Part shown: one piece after another, positions 28,244 to 28,389 of the stretch
Layout of the letters: each line of letters begins with the position of its first letter
How positions within the stretch are numbered: the first letter of the stretch is position 1
Assembly (NCBI GenBank): GCA_003693705.1
Contig: RBZT01000506.1
Coordinates: 1-28,389, forward strand
Origin: Polymyxa betae
Lineage: Eukaryota; Endomyxa; Phytomyxea; Plasmodiophorida; Plasmodiophoridae
DNA length: 28,389 nucleotides
Reading direction: 5' to 3'
Notes under the pieces: model-generated
The model's database searches: none
The model's input: the letters and a program-made list of their open reading frames with translations, nothing else
Told to the model about the DNA's origin: nothing
Program-made: the position numbers and the translations under genes

Positions 28244-28389
28244 GTTGGATTGGATTGGATTGGATTGGATTCGACTAGTTCGTTGATTTTTGGTCAACAG
28301 GCGGCGCTATTTCCAAAACGCATGGCCGATAGTACTCAGGCGTCTGGCCATACTATCTATCAGTGCTTCTACTTCCAATTTCGAAGCGG
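28244..28389. repeat. (TTGGA)n microsatellite plus dispersed repeat
   Basis: Five to six TTGGA units at 28244-28270, followed by sequence matching 18795-18910: AGTTCGT(C/T)GAT…GGTCAAC…GGCGGCGCT…ATGGCCGATAGT and CAGTGCT(C/T)CTACTTCCA. It continues off the right edge. Confidence 0.7.

Noticed and set aside
1-28389. CRISPR array, rRNA or tRNA genes
   Set aside because: No regularly spaced repeats, no recognised rRNA sequence and no cloverleaf with a TTC-loop consensus was found by eye; a covariance-model scan was not possible.

Overview
The window is eukaryotic nuclear DNA. Genes are split by GT-AG introns of about 40-290 nt, none is arranged in an operon, and the intergenic DNA holds dispersed repeats, short palindromic elements and a pogo-like non-autonomous transposon. 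Scattered TTTAGGG/TTTTAGGG-like seeds and short introns suggest a protist, possibly a rhizarian such as a plasmodiophorid. That placement is inference and weak.

Left part (1-5090): a partial ORF runs off the left edge, followed by two short minus-strand ORFs, one with a signal peptide. Then comes a tandemly duplicated F-box-like/helical protein region. Its first unit is decayed, and its second ends in a spliced C-terminal transmembrane anchor. Middle-left (5320-10980): a small three-exon minus-strand gene, degenerate DNA, then an eleven-exon plus-strand gene. That gene encodes a signal peptide, a helical region related to the F-box-like units, an atypical protein kinase domain, a Ser-rich linker and a C-terminal membrane anchor. 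It carries one nonsense codon and at least one frameshift. Middle (11000-15000): gene fragments and a 939-bp pogo-like element flanked by TA.

Right-middle (15158-18468, minus): a complete 11-exon Xaa-Pro aminopeptidase P gene with every metal and catalytic residue in place. This is the most securely identified gene. It is followed by a ~170-bp tandem repeat, an NHL-repeat pseudogene whose 3' segment is duplicated 2 kb away, an intact secreted glycine-zipper protein (20061-20828), and several small or frame-broken minus-strand genes in a zone rich in telomere-like motifs (22.2-25.2 kb). Right end: a frame-broken family fragment and, convergent to it, an intact-looking signal peptide + F-box protein (26212-26949), then two palindromic MITE-like elements and a pentanucleotide repeat.

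The unifying theme is one multigene family: signal peptide, F-box-like or related helical module with a PPPF(D/N)R motif, Ser-rich linker and C-terminal membrane segment, with one kinase-bearing member. At least three loci in 28 kb belong to it plus one fragment, most of them decaying. I could not run any search, so novelty is unproven.
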